Source: Patagioenas fasciata
Lineage: Eukaryota > Chordata > Aves > Columbiformes > Columbidae
Length of the DNA: 64,000 nucleotides
Assembly (NCBI RefSeq): GCF_037038585.1
Contig: NC_092520.1
Coordinates: 145,389,104 to 145,453,103, forward strand
Reading direction: 5' to 3'
Part shown: positions 49,020-62,399 of the stretch, in pieces
Numbering within the stretch: position 1 is the stretch's first letter
Layout of the letters: every line of letters begins with the position of its first letter
Position numbers and translations under genes: made by a program
Notes under the pieces: generated by a model
Told to the model about the DNA's origin: nothing
The model's input: the letters and a program-made list of their open reading frames with translations, nothing else
Database searches by the model: none

Positions 49020-52000
49020 TGTATCATTATCAACAAAGGACAATCAGAACTATGAAATTATTCTAAAGTGTGCAAACACACCATGTGCAAATATGCAAAC
49101 TCAAGATTATTTTCCCTCATATATCTATGGTATTTCATTTCCACAATAATTGCCAATTAGTTACATATGCAGCTTTAATGTTTCTTGTCCTGAATATTCT
49201 CTGTGTGTTCTGTTGTACTGGAGTATTTTAAAAGAAAGTATTAAGTTGTTTTTCCCCTTTAAGCTACCCAAAAGGATGACAAATATGGATTTTTTATTTA
49301 TTTGTCTCTTAGATACAAAAAGAAAAGAAAAAAAAAAAGAGAGTACAAAATAAGTCTGCAAATCCTCCATGTAATTTTCAAAGCTCTTGAAGAACCATCA
49401 TCAAGTATTGCCTGTAGAAAAGAACTTAGGTTCCAAAATCCATATTTTGTTACCTTTTTTTGGAAGTTCTGTTCCTAAAAGTCTGCCTCTAAGCTTTTTC
49501 TTGGCTGTTGGGTTGCCTGTGTATATGTGTGCTAGTGTGTGTGTCTGAGAGCTCATTCACTTTGTGCTTGGGTTAAGGCATGAGGTCATTCTTTTTTGAG
49601 AATGGGTTTTGTGGTCTGGCTAAAGCAAAAAAGCCATGTTCAGCGTTTTAAGCTGTTTTTTGCTGGGGAAAAGCTCAACTTTCTTGAGGAGCCCACTTAT
49701 CTCACAGAGGGATCTGGGCATGGAATGAAGTGCAATGCTTCAGGTTGCTCAGTCCTAATCCTCTGAATTTATTGGACCAATATACAAAAAAAGAAAATGT
49801 GATTATTTGTGTATAAAGATACACTTGTCTAGACAGGTTATGCTTTATGTGTAGTAGAAAAGATATGTTTAATATGTATTTTACATGTATATAGTATACA
49901 TATCTGTGCATGTGCCTATATTTGATATATACATTACATTCATATGTATATGTAGACCTATCTATTTGCAAGCAGCAGTAAGTCTGACATAAATTCACAT
50001 AGTGTTCTACAGAGTTGTGGTTTGGTGCTGAGTGCTTTACAGTCCTGGATTACATTCATTCTCTCTCCTGTCCCTTTTTAGTTATTTTTCTTCCTAATTT
50101 AGGGTATTCTTTCATTCCTAGCTTCTGGCTTGTTAGGGTGGATAGCAGTTGCACTATTTACTTGACTTGTCTCATGAAATTTGTAGCATTATTTGGTAGA
50201 ATTATTCATGTCAGTAAGAGGTGCAGTAACATTTCCATGTATCACATGCAAAAGTTACATATTTCATTGTGAGTTTCAGCTACGTGAGTGCAAGACTTTA
50301 CTTTGAACATATGGGAAGCATGGGAGTTGAGAGTGCAGATACACAAAAATGAGATTTGCTCAGACTAAAACTAAGCTAAAGAAGAAACCACCTTCTGGTA
50401 GAAAGTGGGCACAGAGTGTTTCATCCCAATGTGAATTTGTTTGGGAAAGTTTTAAGCAACTGAAAATCCAAGATTAAAAATGTGTATAGAAGAGAACTCA
50501 GGACTGGTCTGGTTAGGGAGAAAGGGTTGGCAAGGGGTTATGAAACCTCATGTCTGGGACTGCATCTTGTGGTAGGGAAACATTTACCACACCAACCAGT
50601 GTGTGCTGGAGGGAACTGAAAGTAATTTTCCCTTCCCTCCTTTCTCTCAGTAAATCAATTTTAAATTAGCTTTTACAATCCAAAATGCTAAACTGTACTT
50701 CTGTAAACTGCATGTCTGCACCTAGAAAGCATCAGTTGTGAGGTTTTCCTGGTTTCTCCCAGTATACCACACACCCAGCGCCGTAGAGTACTAGTGAGCA
50801 AGAAGATTAACAGGTGTGACTACAATGTATGATTAAATCATAAAATCTTAAAACAAAACTAACTTTCAATGGAAAGATTTTTACCATCATCATCAGGTTC
50901 CGACTACGTGCCTTTTCACATTTACTCTGACTTCAGAGTTGCACTGCAATTGCAATAGGCTCCTTTTTCAGTTGACACATCTGAAGAGGAACACCTCATA
51001 TAACCACATGATGAGTCAGTGGTAACATTTAATGGGAAACTAGTGGTTGTCACCCTTTAGGTATTAAAACAATAGCTGATGTATTAATCATTCTACGTTT
51101 AATGCAGAGATGAACAAGCCTTTTCCCTAAGGTTAAATATATTTGTTTAAGCGTTATTTCCATGTCATAATTGATTTAGTTCTCCCATTATGCTCTGACT
51201 GCTAAATGGAAAAATTTAATTCAAAATTATAAAAATGACTGTTTTATTATGTTGTGAAACTGTGATTACTGTATATTTTAACAAACTGTTTATTTTGTTT
51301 TTGCATTGGGTGGGCTTAGGGTTTCTTTTTTTTTGTTGTTGTACACAATTCCATAAGAATTACATTATATATTCTATTCTTGAACAATAATTTATCTTAT
51401 AGAAACAGCTGCACTTCACAATAATGTTTCCTCTTTCCAGAACACCCTTCTACCACAAGTTTTCAAAGTACCATGCAGACTTAAAGTAACTTGCAAATCT
51501 CAACGAGAGTTTCATTTAAAGCCTAACGAATGCCCAAGGAATGACTTCTATTAGCTCTGGTGGTTCTACCTCAGATACTATAAGTCTACTCATTGTTAAA
51601 ATGGGATGAAGTACAAAAGTATTTCAACATTGTACAGCAGTACTCAGTGGTGTTTCAAGAAAATACACACACCCATCAAGACTGCAGGGCAATTGAAACA
51701 AAATACCTCAAGAGAAGTTTGAATAGTACACGAACATTATTTTCTCTTAGTCTACTTAGAAATGCTGTGGAATTTTATGTAGTAAAAGAGTTTACTTCTA
51801 CCTTTTCAAATCTGTCTGCAGCCTTTGTTTGGCACATACTGACTACTGACTAAAATAATAGTTCAAGAAGGTTATATTAACATGGCCTCTTGGGAGAAAA
51901 AGTTTGGAGCATTGCCTTGAAATAACTAATATGTAAGCATTGCTGGGAAATGAATAAACAGTAATCCCAGAGGTAATCCTAACAGTCTCAGCTGGAATGG

Positions 52001-53930
52001 GAATTGTTAGTTTCCACACTCTTGTTTGCAGAATTCTTCCCTTTTGTTAGCTAGACCAAGGAAACCCAAAAGGTCTTGCAAGATTTGTTTGAATCTGTGC
52101 TTATGCGGCATGCTGAGTTTGAGATTTTCATAAAAATGGGTTTTCCCCTCCCTTGCCAAAGCAGGCAATGCTTCGTGTTCAACTCCTGTTGAACAACTGC
52201 AAAAAATCTCACTGCAGGCTATCATCATATCTAGAAATCTTAGCTAAGCCAGATGTAGCACTCAATTACTGTAACTTCTGTTATAACAACTCCATAACTG
52301 ATTCCGCAATGGGAAGCACACAGCTGAAGTCCTGGAGCTCCTGAATTTTGAAGACAGTAGCAGACAAGCACTGTGTGCCAGAGTATTGGGCCTGGGAGCA
52401 CTCTAAGCACAACCACAGTGTGTGTTCGGATGTTGGGAAGACGAAGGCTAGAAACTTGCATGCAGGCTGGAAGGTGGATGTGGGTCCCCAGGGTTGTGCT
52501 AGGATGCTCAGCTACATGGCTAATTGAGCTAAAAGCAGCAGTTCTGCCTAGTTCAGAGCAGACCAGATTTCCAGATTTCATATTTGCTTCGCATTTTGTT
52601 AGGCGTAGGCGTTGGGCCTAGTTCATGATGCCTCGAGGGTTTGACACTGCCTCCACCTTCCATCAGTGACATGATTGATTCACAGTTCAATGCTTTCTAG
52701 TAACCTTGTGCTCCCCCATTTCTCCCCATCACTCTGTTACTGCTCTGGGGTCTATCTTTAAGCACAAAAACGTAAAACAATGAAGGGAACTATGACCACA
52801 TACATGACCTAAGAAGTTAGGCTGAATTTCCTTAACATTGTGGCATTGTGGGTTTTTTGTGGTGTTTTGTTTGTTTGTTTGTTTGTTTGTTTGTTTTTTC
52901 CAGTCAGTGTTTGGTGTATTAGGTCCAAGGTCATTTGGTGTATTGTATTCAAATTGCTACCTCCTCAGCATGACTAACTTGTTTTCCAGATTGATACAGG
53001 GTTTCTATGAGAAAATATTTATGTTTTCCTGTTATTAAGGTGTGCAATACATAGGCTTACATAAGGCAATTGTAAATTTGTCACTTCTCTACCTTTGGAA
53101 GCTTTCAGATGGCAACTAAAATAACAACCTTTTATCACTCTGTATGTAATGTCACATTAGTTGTGGGCTTTTAATTAATAAACACAACAAAAAAGGTCTG
53201 CTTTAACAGTCATTTATCATTCTCCATTGATAACATTTGACCTCCAGGCATAACAACATAAACAATTTCAAACTGAGCATCATCAAACAGAAACAGGTTA
53301 TGCAGTTCATTAAAAAAGGTCATTTCCTGTGTGAAGTGGACATTTGAGGGAGATGTACAGTGAGTTCTCATTCTTTGACTTAATTTTCCTTTGAAGTGAT
53401 GTCTTCATCATATCTTTGCCCCTAAGCCTCCCTCTTCCTTTCTTTTCAATCTCTTTGCCAACCACTCCAACACTCTGGATCTCTCATCCCAGTGACTTGT
53501 TCTTCCTTCCTTGTTTGATGTAGCTGCCACCATACCATGTCCTCACACTGACCTTTGCAGTCCTCGGTGGACCAGCAGAGACATTTTGCCTGTACCAGCC
53601 TAAGACATAGCCATTCACAGAAATGTAGGTGCAGCATGGAGGCAGACTCATCAAATCTCTGGGAGTTTTAGCTAGTTGCCAAAATAACTTCGGGCTCTGG
53701 AAAATACAGTAAAAAAAAAAAAAAAAGAAAAAAAAGGTGATTTTCAACACCTTTACTACTTGTCCAAATCTGAATTTATTAACAGTACCAGCAAAAATCA
53801 TGACACTGGCCCTAAGGCAATCTCTGCTTCTGCCAAATTTCAAAGACAAACAATAGAAGTGTTAACATTATTCAAAACCTGATTGCAATAATCTTATAAT
53901 GGAAAGCATTAGGCAACTTGCATAAAAGGG
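49020..53930. other. Intergenic AT-rich DNA, no recognisable gene
   Basis: Unique sequence with a TTTG repeat (52,863-52,899) and an A-rich run (53,708-53,737). No exon or repeat family was recognised. Confidence 0.55.
52863..52899. repeat. (TTTG)n microsatellite
   Basis: About seven perfect TTTG units followed by a T run. Confidence 0.9.
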
Positions 53931-53933
53931 CTG

Positions 53934-54575
53934 GTGCCAGCTGCCACTACAGTAACAGCCTCCTCTGTCTCACCATGCCCAGGCACCACAGGATCAGATT
54001 CAGGGCAAAGTGTCAATCGCAGTCTGATTTTTATTTCCCTTGCAGCTTTTCTCATGCTCTCACTTTGGTTAACAAATGTGTCTAATCTTGGGGAGAAAAG
54101 TGGGGAGACAGGCATGTGGAGAACAATTCCAGGTCAGCACTTCAGTAGAACAGGCACTAGTGGGGCATGTGGAATAGGATACCCTTGCAGAGAAAACAGC
54201 TTCGAAGACTGTGTAGGCTGTTTGGTATTTCTCTTTGTGAATGTTTTGTCTTCTTTGGCCTTGTTAGGACAGAATGACTATCATGTTTCATTGAAATGTC
54301 ATGAATTTGCCTTGCTTTTACTGCGGAACTGGATGATCTTCTCAGTTATTGCAAAACCTGCCTGTTGTCTCATTGTACTTCCTAGCAGGTATAGGACTGG
54401 GATGCCTGTCTGGGACAAAAGGGGTTCAGAAAAGAGATTAGGAAAAGCAATTACACTATACTTGGGCATCTTCACAATGAACAAAAAAGGTTCCATAGTA
54501 CATATAGTGAATGACCAGGCTCTCTTCACTATTTTGTTTGAAGACAAGTTTCACTGGAGAGCTGAATTTGGCTGA
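53934..54575 (+). other. Unrecognised 213-codon open frame in AT-rich DNA
   Basis: This is the longest open frame outside the GC-rich blocks. It begins at GTG; the first ATG is at 54,054, giving 173 residues to the stop. A good 3' splice site (TTTTTATTTCCCTTGCAG, ending about 54,045) sits just before that ATG. The predicted product has hydrophobic stretches near residues 31-46, 94-111 and 126-149 of the long frame, and a basic, unremarkable C terminus. I know no matching family, no partner exons were found, and a shorter frame overlaps on the other strand. Chance is the leading explanation. Confidence 0.15.
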
Positions 54576-56229
54576 CTGTCTTTCAGTTTCTATCTATTAA
54601 TCTCATCTAATTAAATGACAGGAAATGAGTAATGAAATTCAGCAGTGACAGGCTGCTTATTTAGGCCAAGTGATTTGCATCTGAACAGAAAGGGGCCCAA
54701 TCCACTACTCAGCCAATAGATTGTTCTGCTGATTACTAATACACAGTCAAACAGATCAAATACAAAAGCTTTTATGACAACTTTAAAGAATTCCTGGGAG
54801 TCAAGACTAGAAAGTGTTAGCTCTTTAGAGTCTGCCATAGTGGGTTCTGATATCCATGTCCGCTGCCGCCAGTGGCAATGGGATCCTGCATAAAAGTTGG
54901 CCAGAAAGAATTTGCAGTAAGATGGACAGGGCTAAGTTAGCAATATTTACTACTTCTCACAAATTCCAAGTAAAACACGCACACCTGCTGGGATAATGTC
55001 TAAAATGGTGATTTTAAGTTTGTTTCCATACTCCTTCATCTGCTGTATGTCATTTCTGAGCTACAATAAGGGGGTAGGAGGAACAGAAGAAGCCAGAATA
55101 AGTGTGATATTTTTTTAAATTTGAACTAGATGGTATTGCCTGGAGGTATTTTTAGCTACAACCAGAGGTTTCAGAATAGAAGTTTAATTGATGTGATGTC
55201 ATAAAATAAATAAAATAAATTTATGAATCGATGGTGTCTCGGTCTGGCTCTCAGTGGGTGGCAGGTATCTACATTACGAAGACCATCAAGACTGGCACCT
55301 CTCTTGGCAGTGTCAGCTAGGAACATAAGCATTAATTTGGCATGAGGATTACACTGTTCTTCAAGGTGGTCTCTCCAGGTGATGGCTTCAGCACTATGTT
55401 GTATTCATGAGGGGAAACCTGGGGGGTGGTACAGGAGGCAAAAAGGACTATCAGTGTCTAAGCAGACCCTCTGTGTGTATCACTGAAATTTCTCTTCTTC
55501 AGTGGTGTCAGTCTGACGTCTGTCACCACGACTAAGTGAGCTATTAAAATTTCAAGGAAGATACTTGTTTATTAGTTTTTAATATTAGGACATTTTTCAA
55601 GTGCTAAAGGGCCCCTTGTTAAGAAAGTGATGGTGAGATCAGAAGGGTTTGCTTTGCCATGTTAAACACGGTGCCCACACTGGAGGACTACACGGTCTGC
55701 TATTAATCTGGAGTGAGTTAGTACTGGAGGGATGGAGGCCATCAGGGAGGGTAGTAAAGCAAAATATCTAAAGGGGCTTGGGTCCACAGAGAAGGAGTGA
55801 TACCAGGGAAATGAGCTGGTCTGAGAAGAAGGTGGACTGTCTAAGAACAGAGCTGACAAGCAAGGTGCTTGAGTTACAGTTAAGCCTTGAAGTGGACAGG
55901 GCTTCATCTAGAAGGACTGTTGCCGAAACATAATCTGGAAATGTAAGCCATGAGGATGTCAAAAGACACAATTATACAGGTAATAGTGTTTATTTCCATT
56001 TTTGCAAGATGAAACTACCTCTCTGTGGGTGGAGTCAGATGTTGTGAAGGCTGAAGTGCTATAACCAAACCCAACTAAGTATTTGCCTCTGTGGTATCAC
56101 ATTATTACTCTAAATTAGGGTCTGCAATTCCAGCTGCTGTGAATGTAATAGCAGGCTACTGGTGCTTTGCTTCCCTATGAAGTATCTGCCAATATCCTCA
56201 ATCCGGATGTACAGTTGTCTGCCTTGTGG

Positions 56230-56342
56230 TTTTTTGTTTGTTTGTTTGTTTCTTTTCTCTCCCCCCTTTTTTATTTTTTCCTCTTTCTTTTATCTTTTTA
56301 ATTATTTCATATTTTTCCTTTTTTTTTTTTTTTTTTTTTTTT
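56230..56342. repeat. TTTG repeat, pyrimidine tract and T run
   Basis: TTTG units lead into C/T-rich sequence and end in about 24 consecutive T. Possibly the reverse-complement tail of an old minus-strand retroelement, but no body was recognised. Confidence 0.85.
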
Positions 56343-58284
56343 ACTTTGTTTGGCAAGGAGTGAAATCTACACCTTCAAGGGGAGGAGAATTTTTCCAGGA
56401 GTACTCCTCAGTCTGCTGGGTTTTAGGTTATGGAAATACTGTGATAACAGCTGGTGAGTAAGAGAGGGAAACCATTTCCAACTAACAGTTGGTGTCTTAA
56501 TGAGGATATGTTTGAAAATATCTATCTACTCATACTATTTTCTTTATACTGGAAAAACCCCTGACTTTCAGGCAACACATAGCACAAGAATCTTAAGCAG
56601 CTCTATTCCATTTGGGTTCTTTGCCCAGACAAGCATGATTGTAGGGGAAAATTTGTCTCCCCATGTTCATTCATGGGTGCCTGTGACTATATACATCATT
56701 ATTTCTAAATGCAAACTGTGTCCTAAGAGAAACCTTGATCTAAAGAGGTGGTGGAAACATAGGATTTGTATCACCTGAAGAAACACAATTGTCATAATCA
56801 TGCCAGGTCAGCACTATTATTTTATGCCTTCTCAATCCAATGAGGAATTACAGGATTCCAGTGAATGCTGCCATGACCATTTCATCACAGAAGTGCATGC
56901 TCGTTGCTAGCTTCATTTATTTTTGGTATGATCACTGTTCCCCAGACTTTGAACAAAATAAAATGAGTAAGAACAGGAGACAGTAAATCCTAGGTCTTAG
57001 GTCTTATTTATACAGTTCCCACTTCCCTCCTTCCTTCCCATCCTCCCATTTCTTTATATGGCTAATTTGTGAAGAATCCTCTTGAAATGTCAATTACAAC
57101 TTCTTTTAACATTCACACGATCTAAATAATATCTATCAAACTTCATTAATAGAAAAGAAAAACAGTATGTCATAGTTTTGTTAAACCATGTAATTGCTGA
57201 AGTCTTCATTGTTATTTCAGATCAATGGATACATGCTGAGTCTTGATTTCTGTTAAGGTATTTATTTTCTTTCAGAAGAGATTAAAATTTTTTGTTTTCT
57301 TCAAAGAGGTGGAAATGAGGAACTTCTAGCCATGGTCCACCCAGTGAAAGTTGGGCAAAATTATCTTATTTATTCCTTTTTAACACACCTCTTCTGAATT
57401 CTGCTTTTGTCTTCTGAAGTCTTAATCTTCACATCAACTATTTGCTCTTGAAACTGGGCTTTGTTGCCACACTTAACAATTAATCAATCCATATTTCCTT
57501 TATTGTTTGGCATTTGCTAAAGTTATAAATGTATGTGCATTTGCATTTGTATAGGAAGATAAGTATAAATATATGAAGAAAACCATTTTACAAACAATAT
57601 ATTTAAAATGCAGTGAATTAAACTGCTAGTGTTGAGAAAGGAATTAATATCTGTGCTGAATGTCAGAATGAAGCTCATGCAACACCTGAGTCTCAAAAAC
57701 AGGCTCAAGATAGAATTTAAGTGGGGTTTAGAAATATAAATATATAATAAAAATACAGAGATATTTCCAGACATATTAGTTGTACTGGGCTAATCAGAAT
57801 TCATACTAAATTTGCTGGTAGGTTATATTCTAAGCTAACACTTTATAGAAAGATGTGATGAAATAAATGATTTGTTCTATTGTACCATGGAAGGCTAAAT
57901 GAGAGTTCTTCCCCATGACCGTCCTTCACCGCTAAAACTGTATGTGATACTTAACTGAGAAAAAAAAATGAAGAAGGTGCCTACATGCTGTTTATATTCT
58001 AGGCAAAACCTCTGCTATCAAAATGGCATCTTGTTTTTGCAACAGGAAGAATCCCTTTTCCTTGGTGACAATTAAGAGCTTTATGCTTCATTTTGGCTCC
58101 CAGACAGTGCAACCTGCAATCTGTATGTCTACTGATTTTAAAAGGATAAGATACTGGTGAACTAGAGCAAAGAGTATCAGGATCTACAAATAGATATACA
58201 TAAACATAAACAACCATTAAAACAGGTGAAAACTGAAACTGTCTAGAATTACATCTCATCTTGACTGGAACTCTAGTCACGCAT

Positions 58285-58536
58285 TCACTTCCCCAGTCTT
58301 TCTCCCTCCTCTTTTCCCTCTTTTCCTTTTTTTTTCCCCCTCTCACTTTCCTCCCTTTACCCTCTTTCTTGCTTCCCCCCTCTTTCTTTCTCCTTTTCTT
58401 TTTTGCCCCTTTTCTCACTTTTTCTCACCTTTATCCCCAGTTTAATTCCCTTTTTCCACTTCCTCGTCTTTTTATAATTAATTATTTTTCTCTTTTTTTT
58501 GTAAATCCATTTTTTCTTTTTTTTTTTTTTTTTTTA
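58285..58536. repeat. 250-bp polypyrimidine tract
   Basis: Almost uninterrupted C/T on the plus strand, with mirror-like CTTTCTTTC patches. It explains the Lys/Glu/Arg-rich minus-strand frame crossing it (57,999-58,418). Such tracts can form triplex (H-DNA) structures. Confidence 0.9.
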
Positions 58537-59104
58537 TGTTCAGCATGACTTCAGAGCAGTTCAGGACTCTTAAGTCCTCTGGGAGTTGTGCCAGGTTCCC
58601 CTAAACCTAATAAAGCTTTACTCTATTTACTGCAGAGTGCAAAATGTCAGAATTCAAAGGAAATGGACAGTGAATAGTTCCCTCATGGTGATGGTACCCA
58701 CTGTAGTTTATACGGGCATATTAGAAAACTTGACAAAATGAAGGATTTAATTCCCTGTCCCAGAGGAAGGGTGGAGTGGCTGTGTTTCGCTAAGTTCAGA
58801 ACATGATCAAATCAAAATTTTGGATGCTGATAAAGTGTTTTGCTCAGTTTTCTTGTTTCCTATAAAACGTCTGCCACTGCTCAGCTTCAGCCTTTTTAGT
58901 GAGCAGGCTGCAGTACTGAGAGACATTAAACAAAACTACTGGCAGGTATCTTCTGTGAACATGTGTTGCTGATTTTGAGTATAGAATCTAAAGGACAGAA
59001 ATATTCATAAGTGAAGTCTTTCACTGCTGTCCATACATAGCGCTGAAAAAGTATTTAAGTACTTGGGATGCAACTTATGTCAATGAGACAGTCCAAAATA
59101 CCAC

Positions 59105-59428
59105 ATCCTGGAACAGACCATTCTGAATGCCATCATGTGACATCTATAGGACAATCAGGTGATGAGGCCCAGTCCACATGGGTTTATGAAAGACATGTCC
59201 TGCTTGACCAACCTCATCTCCTTCTATGACAAGGTGACCCACTTAGTGGATGAGGGAAAAGCTGTGGACGTTGTCTATCAAGAGTTAGTAAAACCTTAGA
59301 CGTTGTTTCCTAGAGCATTCTCCTGGAGAAACTGGCTGCTCATGGTTTGGATGGCTGTACTCTTCACAGGGTAAATAACTGGCTGGATGGCTGGTCCCAA
59401 AGAGTTGTGGTGAATAGAGGGCACATTA
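59105..59428 (+). mobile_element. CR1 LINE internal fragment (N-terminal RT part), both ends missing
   Basis: The plus strand encodes CR1 reverse transcriptase text: LEQTILNAIM, then HGFMKDMSCLTNLISFYDKV, LVDEGKAVDVVY, and after frame breaks a region like LDGCTLHRVNNWLDGWSQRV. Stops and frameshifts show it is dead. CR1 copies normally keep their 3' end, but this one stops in mid-RT, which points to a later deletion or rearrangement. Its last 80-90 bp correspond to the first part of the copy at 61.38 kb, at roughly 85% identity by eye. Confidence 0.88.
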
Positions 59429-59434
59429 AGTAAA

Positions 59435-61370
59435 GGTATCATTACTGTTCAAACTGGATTTAAATATTTAGTAGAACTTAAATGGATTGTGTTGACTCCT
59501 TGCACAGGCATGCATTTCGCCCATTTTGTTGGATCATTTTTGCTGAATTGGAATATAATTTGAATGACATCTACCAGATTTCTAGAACCAGTGGGTATTA
59601 TTTTGGCTCTATGATGTAAAAAATTATCATTACTGTGTTACAGATATACAGTCATGTTTGGCTTTCAGATACATAAGGACTAATTCAAAATATTTTTTAG
59701 AAATATGAGTATTGCTTTATGAAATTGAGAAGAGATTTTGATCCTGTCAGGTGTTGCAATGGCAGTATGCTGTGGTCATGGCAGAGACATGAGTGTGGTC
59801 ACTTTAAACTCCAGAAGCTGGGATCAAAATAAGTCTTTATTTTGCAAAGAGGAATTTGAGGCAGTGATACTTCCATGTGAAGCCTCTAGTCATGTTTCCA
59901 CTGCAGTTTCACTAGCTGAGGTGTACCATCTACTATAATAGAGACTTTCCCAGGGATTAAATGTGTTTACATTAGTCGTTACTTTGAAAGCACTATGAAC
60001 TCTTTTCGTTTAATTAAATTAACATTTACTCTCTTTAGCGAAACATCAAGTGCATTCTCTCTTTATATTAATTCTTCACCTTAGGCAATTTGGATAACAT
60101 TGTCAGGTTGTTAGAAAATACTAACTTCACATAAGATTGTGCTAGCTTTGCGAAATGTATTCTTCCATATCTTTTCAAGTCTTGTGTTTGTTTGGTAAAT
60201 AATGAAAAAATCATATCATCCTGTAGGCTAGAATATGTCTAATTGCCATCTATCATATTTCAAGGGAGCTCAATCAAATAAGTTATTTCCTCATGCATTG
60301 AATACATTGCTTAACCTTTTAATTCCTTAAAATGAAAGAAGTACCCTAATTGTACAGTGTGGTATAAATAAACACAGTAGAAAACTTATTTTTTGGGTTT
60401 TGCCCCCCCCTTCTTTTTTTTTTTTTTTCCATGATGAGCACATGTTTATAAAGTAATAATAAGTACTCAGACTTCATTAATCTGGCACATGGTGAACTCA
60501 AAAGAATGGGAAAAAAAAGGCCTTAATGGATACTCTTACAAGGCAGAATACAGAACTGTTCTGATTCATTGCACATTTTTTATCCATTTTGTATTTTATA
60601 TTTTCCATTTCCTACCATATAAAAGTAGACTAACAAGGGTTTTCTGTCACTGTTCACTTAATCTCAGTCAGAGCAGACAAAGTTGTAAAATGACATTTGT
60701 CTACACTTCACAATGTACTTCCTTAAGCATACCTCTGTGCAATATCAAGGAAGAAACAAACTGTAGGAACTGAAACTTAGAACACCTTTTTTTTTTTTTT
60801 TTTCCTGCGGTAAACGGTTTAGCAAGCTAAGTAACTAGAGTAACTATATGTACAGGTATTTCCTAGGATTTCATAACTGGGAGAACACAAGTAAAGCTGT
60901 GGCCAGACATTAGAGCACCCTTTAAAATAAAGGCTTGAAAGCTGTTTTTATTCTCCATCTTTCTCAGTGCTCAGGTGACTGTAATGCAATACAGATTGAA
61001 GGTTTAGCATGTTTTGAAGTAATCCAGTTCCCCTTAAAATTTTCCACAGTGAAAGTAGGCTTCAAAAATCTCCTGCGAGTTTTTAAACATTGTGGTGGCT
61101 ATTTCCTAAGACATGGCTGAAGTCATTGCTATTCTGAATGAGCACAGGATAGTGGTATGGGAAATTTCATAACTGACACAACTTCACTTTGGTATGTGTA
61201 ATAAATGGGATTTCTAGATAATACATTTCCTGCACTATTAGGTAAGTCCTGCTCGGAATTGGATGAATAGAATCCCAAGGATTTGGTGTCCTTCTCAAGT
61301 TTCTTGCTCTTCTTCATCCTCTGACATTGCCACTGCCTCTTGTCAGCCTATGCATCAAAAAAAGAAAAAA
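59435..61370. other. Unique AT-rich DNA between two CR1 fragments
   Basis: No gene was recognised. It contains C7/T-rich (about 60,403-60,428) and T (60,788-60,803) runs. If the flanking CR1 fragments were once one element this would be inserted DNA, but their overlap and divergence argue for two separate insertions. Confidence 0.5.
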
Positions 61371-61379
61371 ATCTCCACT

Positions 61380-62397
61380 TCTCTTGGCAGCTAATGGTTT
61401 GGATGGGCATGCTCTTCACAGGGTAAAGAACTGGCTGGATGGCTGGTCCCAAAAAGTTGATGTGAATGGAGTCAAATCTAGTTGACTGCTGGTCATAAGA
61501 GGTATTCTCTAGGACTCAGTGTTGGGGCCAATTTTGTTTAATATCTTTATCAATGATCTGGACAAGGGGATGGAGTGCACCCTCATTAAGTTTGCAGATG
61601 ATGCCAGGTTGGGTGGGAGTGCTGATATAGTGGAGGATGGGAAGGGTCTACTGAGGGATCTGGACTGGTTGGATCAATGGGCCAAGGTCAGTTGTTTAAG
61701 GTTTAACAAGGCCAAGTGCGAAGCCCTGCCCTTGGATCACAACAACCCCATGCAATGCTGCGGACTTGGGGAAGAGTGGTTGAAAAGCTGCCTGGCAGAA
61801 AAAGACGTGGGGGTGCTGATCGACAGCCAGCTGAATAAGAGCCAGCAGTGTGCCCAGGTGGTCAAGAAGGCCAACAGCATCCTGGCTTGTACCAAGAATA
61901 GTGTGGCCAGGGAAGTGATTGTCCCCCTGTACTGGACACTAGTGAGGCCCCACCTCGAATCCTGTGTTTAGTTTTGAGCCTCTCACTACAAGAAAGACAT
62001 TGAGGTGCTGGAGAGAGTTTAGAGAATGGCAACAAAACTGGTGAGGGGCCTGGAGTCTGATAGGGAGCAGCTGAGGCAACTGGGGCTGTTAAGCCTGAAG
62101 AAAAGAAGTCTGAGGGGACACCTTATTGCTGTCTACAACTACCTGAAAGGAGGTTGTAATGAGGAGGGTATTGGTCTTTTCTCCCAAGCAGCAAGTGATA
62201 GAATGAGAGGAAATGGCTTCCAGTTGCACCATGGGAGGTTTAGATTGGATGTTAGGAAAAGCTTCTTCACAGAAAAGGTTGTCAGGCACTGGAACAGGTT
62301 GCCCAGGGAAGTGGTGAGGTCACCATCACTGGAGGTGTTTAAAAGACATACAGGTGAGGTTCTTAAAGAAGAGATGTTTCCATGTGGCTGTGTTTAA
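61380..62397 (+). mobile_element. CR1 LINE fragment, RT C-terminal half, frame mostly kept but with stops
   Basis: The plus strand reads CR1 reverse transcriptase in one frame over about 880 bp from 61,519: [15 protein letters not shown], then [10 protein letters not shown] with the catalytic Asp pair intact, [49 protein letters not shown], and after three in-frame stops (61,969-61,971; 61,975-61,977; one near 62,020) [38 protein letters not shown]. The stops fall where related copies have Gln or Trp, consistent with C-to-T or G-to-A decay. The 5' part is truncated. Recognisable homology ends near 62,397 without the usual CR1 3' octamer tail. Confidence 0.93.
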
Positions 62398-62399
62398 GT

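Larger units (their letters stand above)
54600..59095. other. Intergenic AT-rich DNA with long pyrimidine tracts
   Basis: No gene was recognised. Two strong pyrimidine/poly(T) tracts (56,230-56,342 and 58,285-58,536) are the main structures. Confidence 0.55.

Noticed and set aside
57999-58418. 139-codon Lys/Glu-rich minus-strand frame
   Set aside because: It is the complement of the polypyrimidine tract; low complexity.
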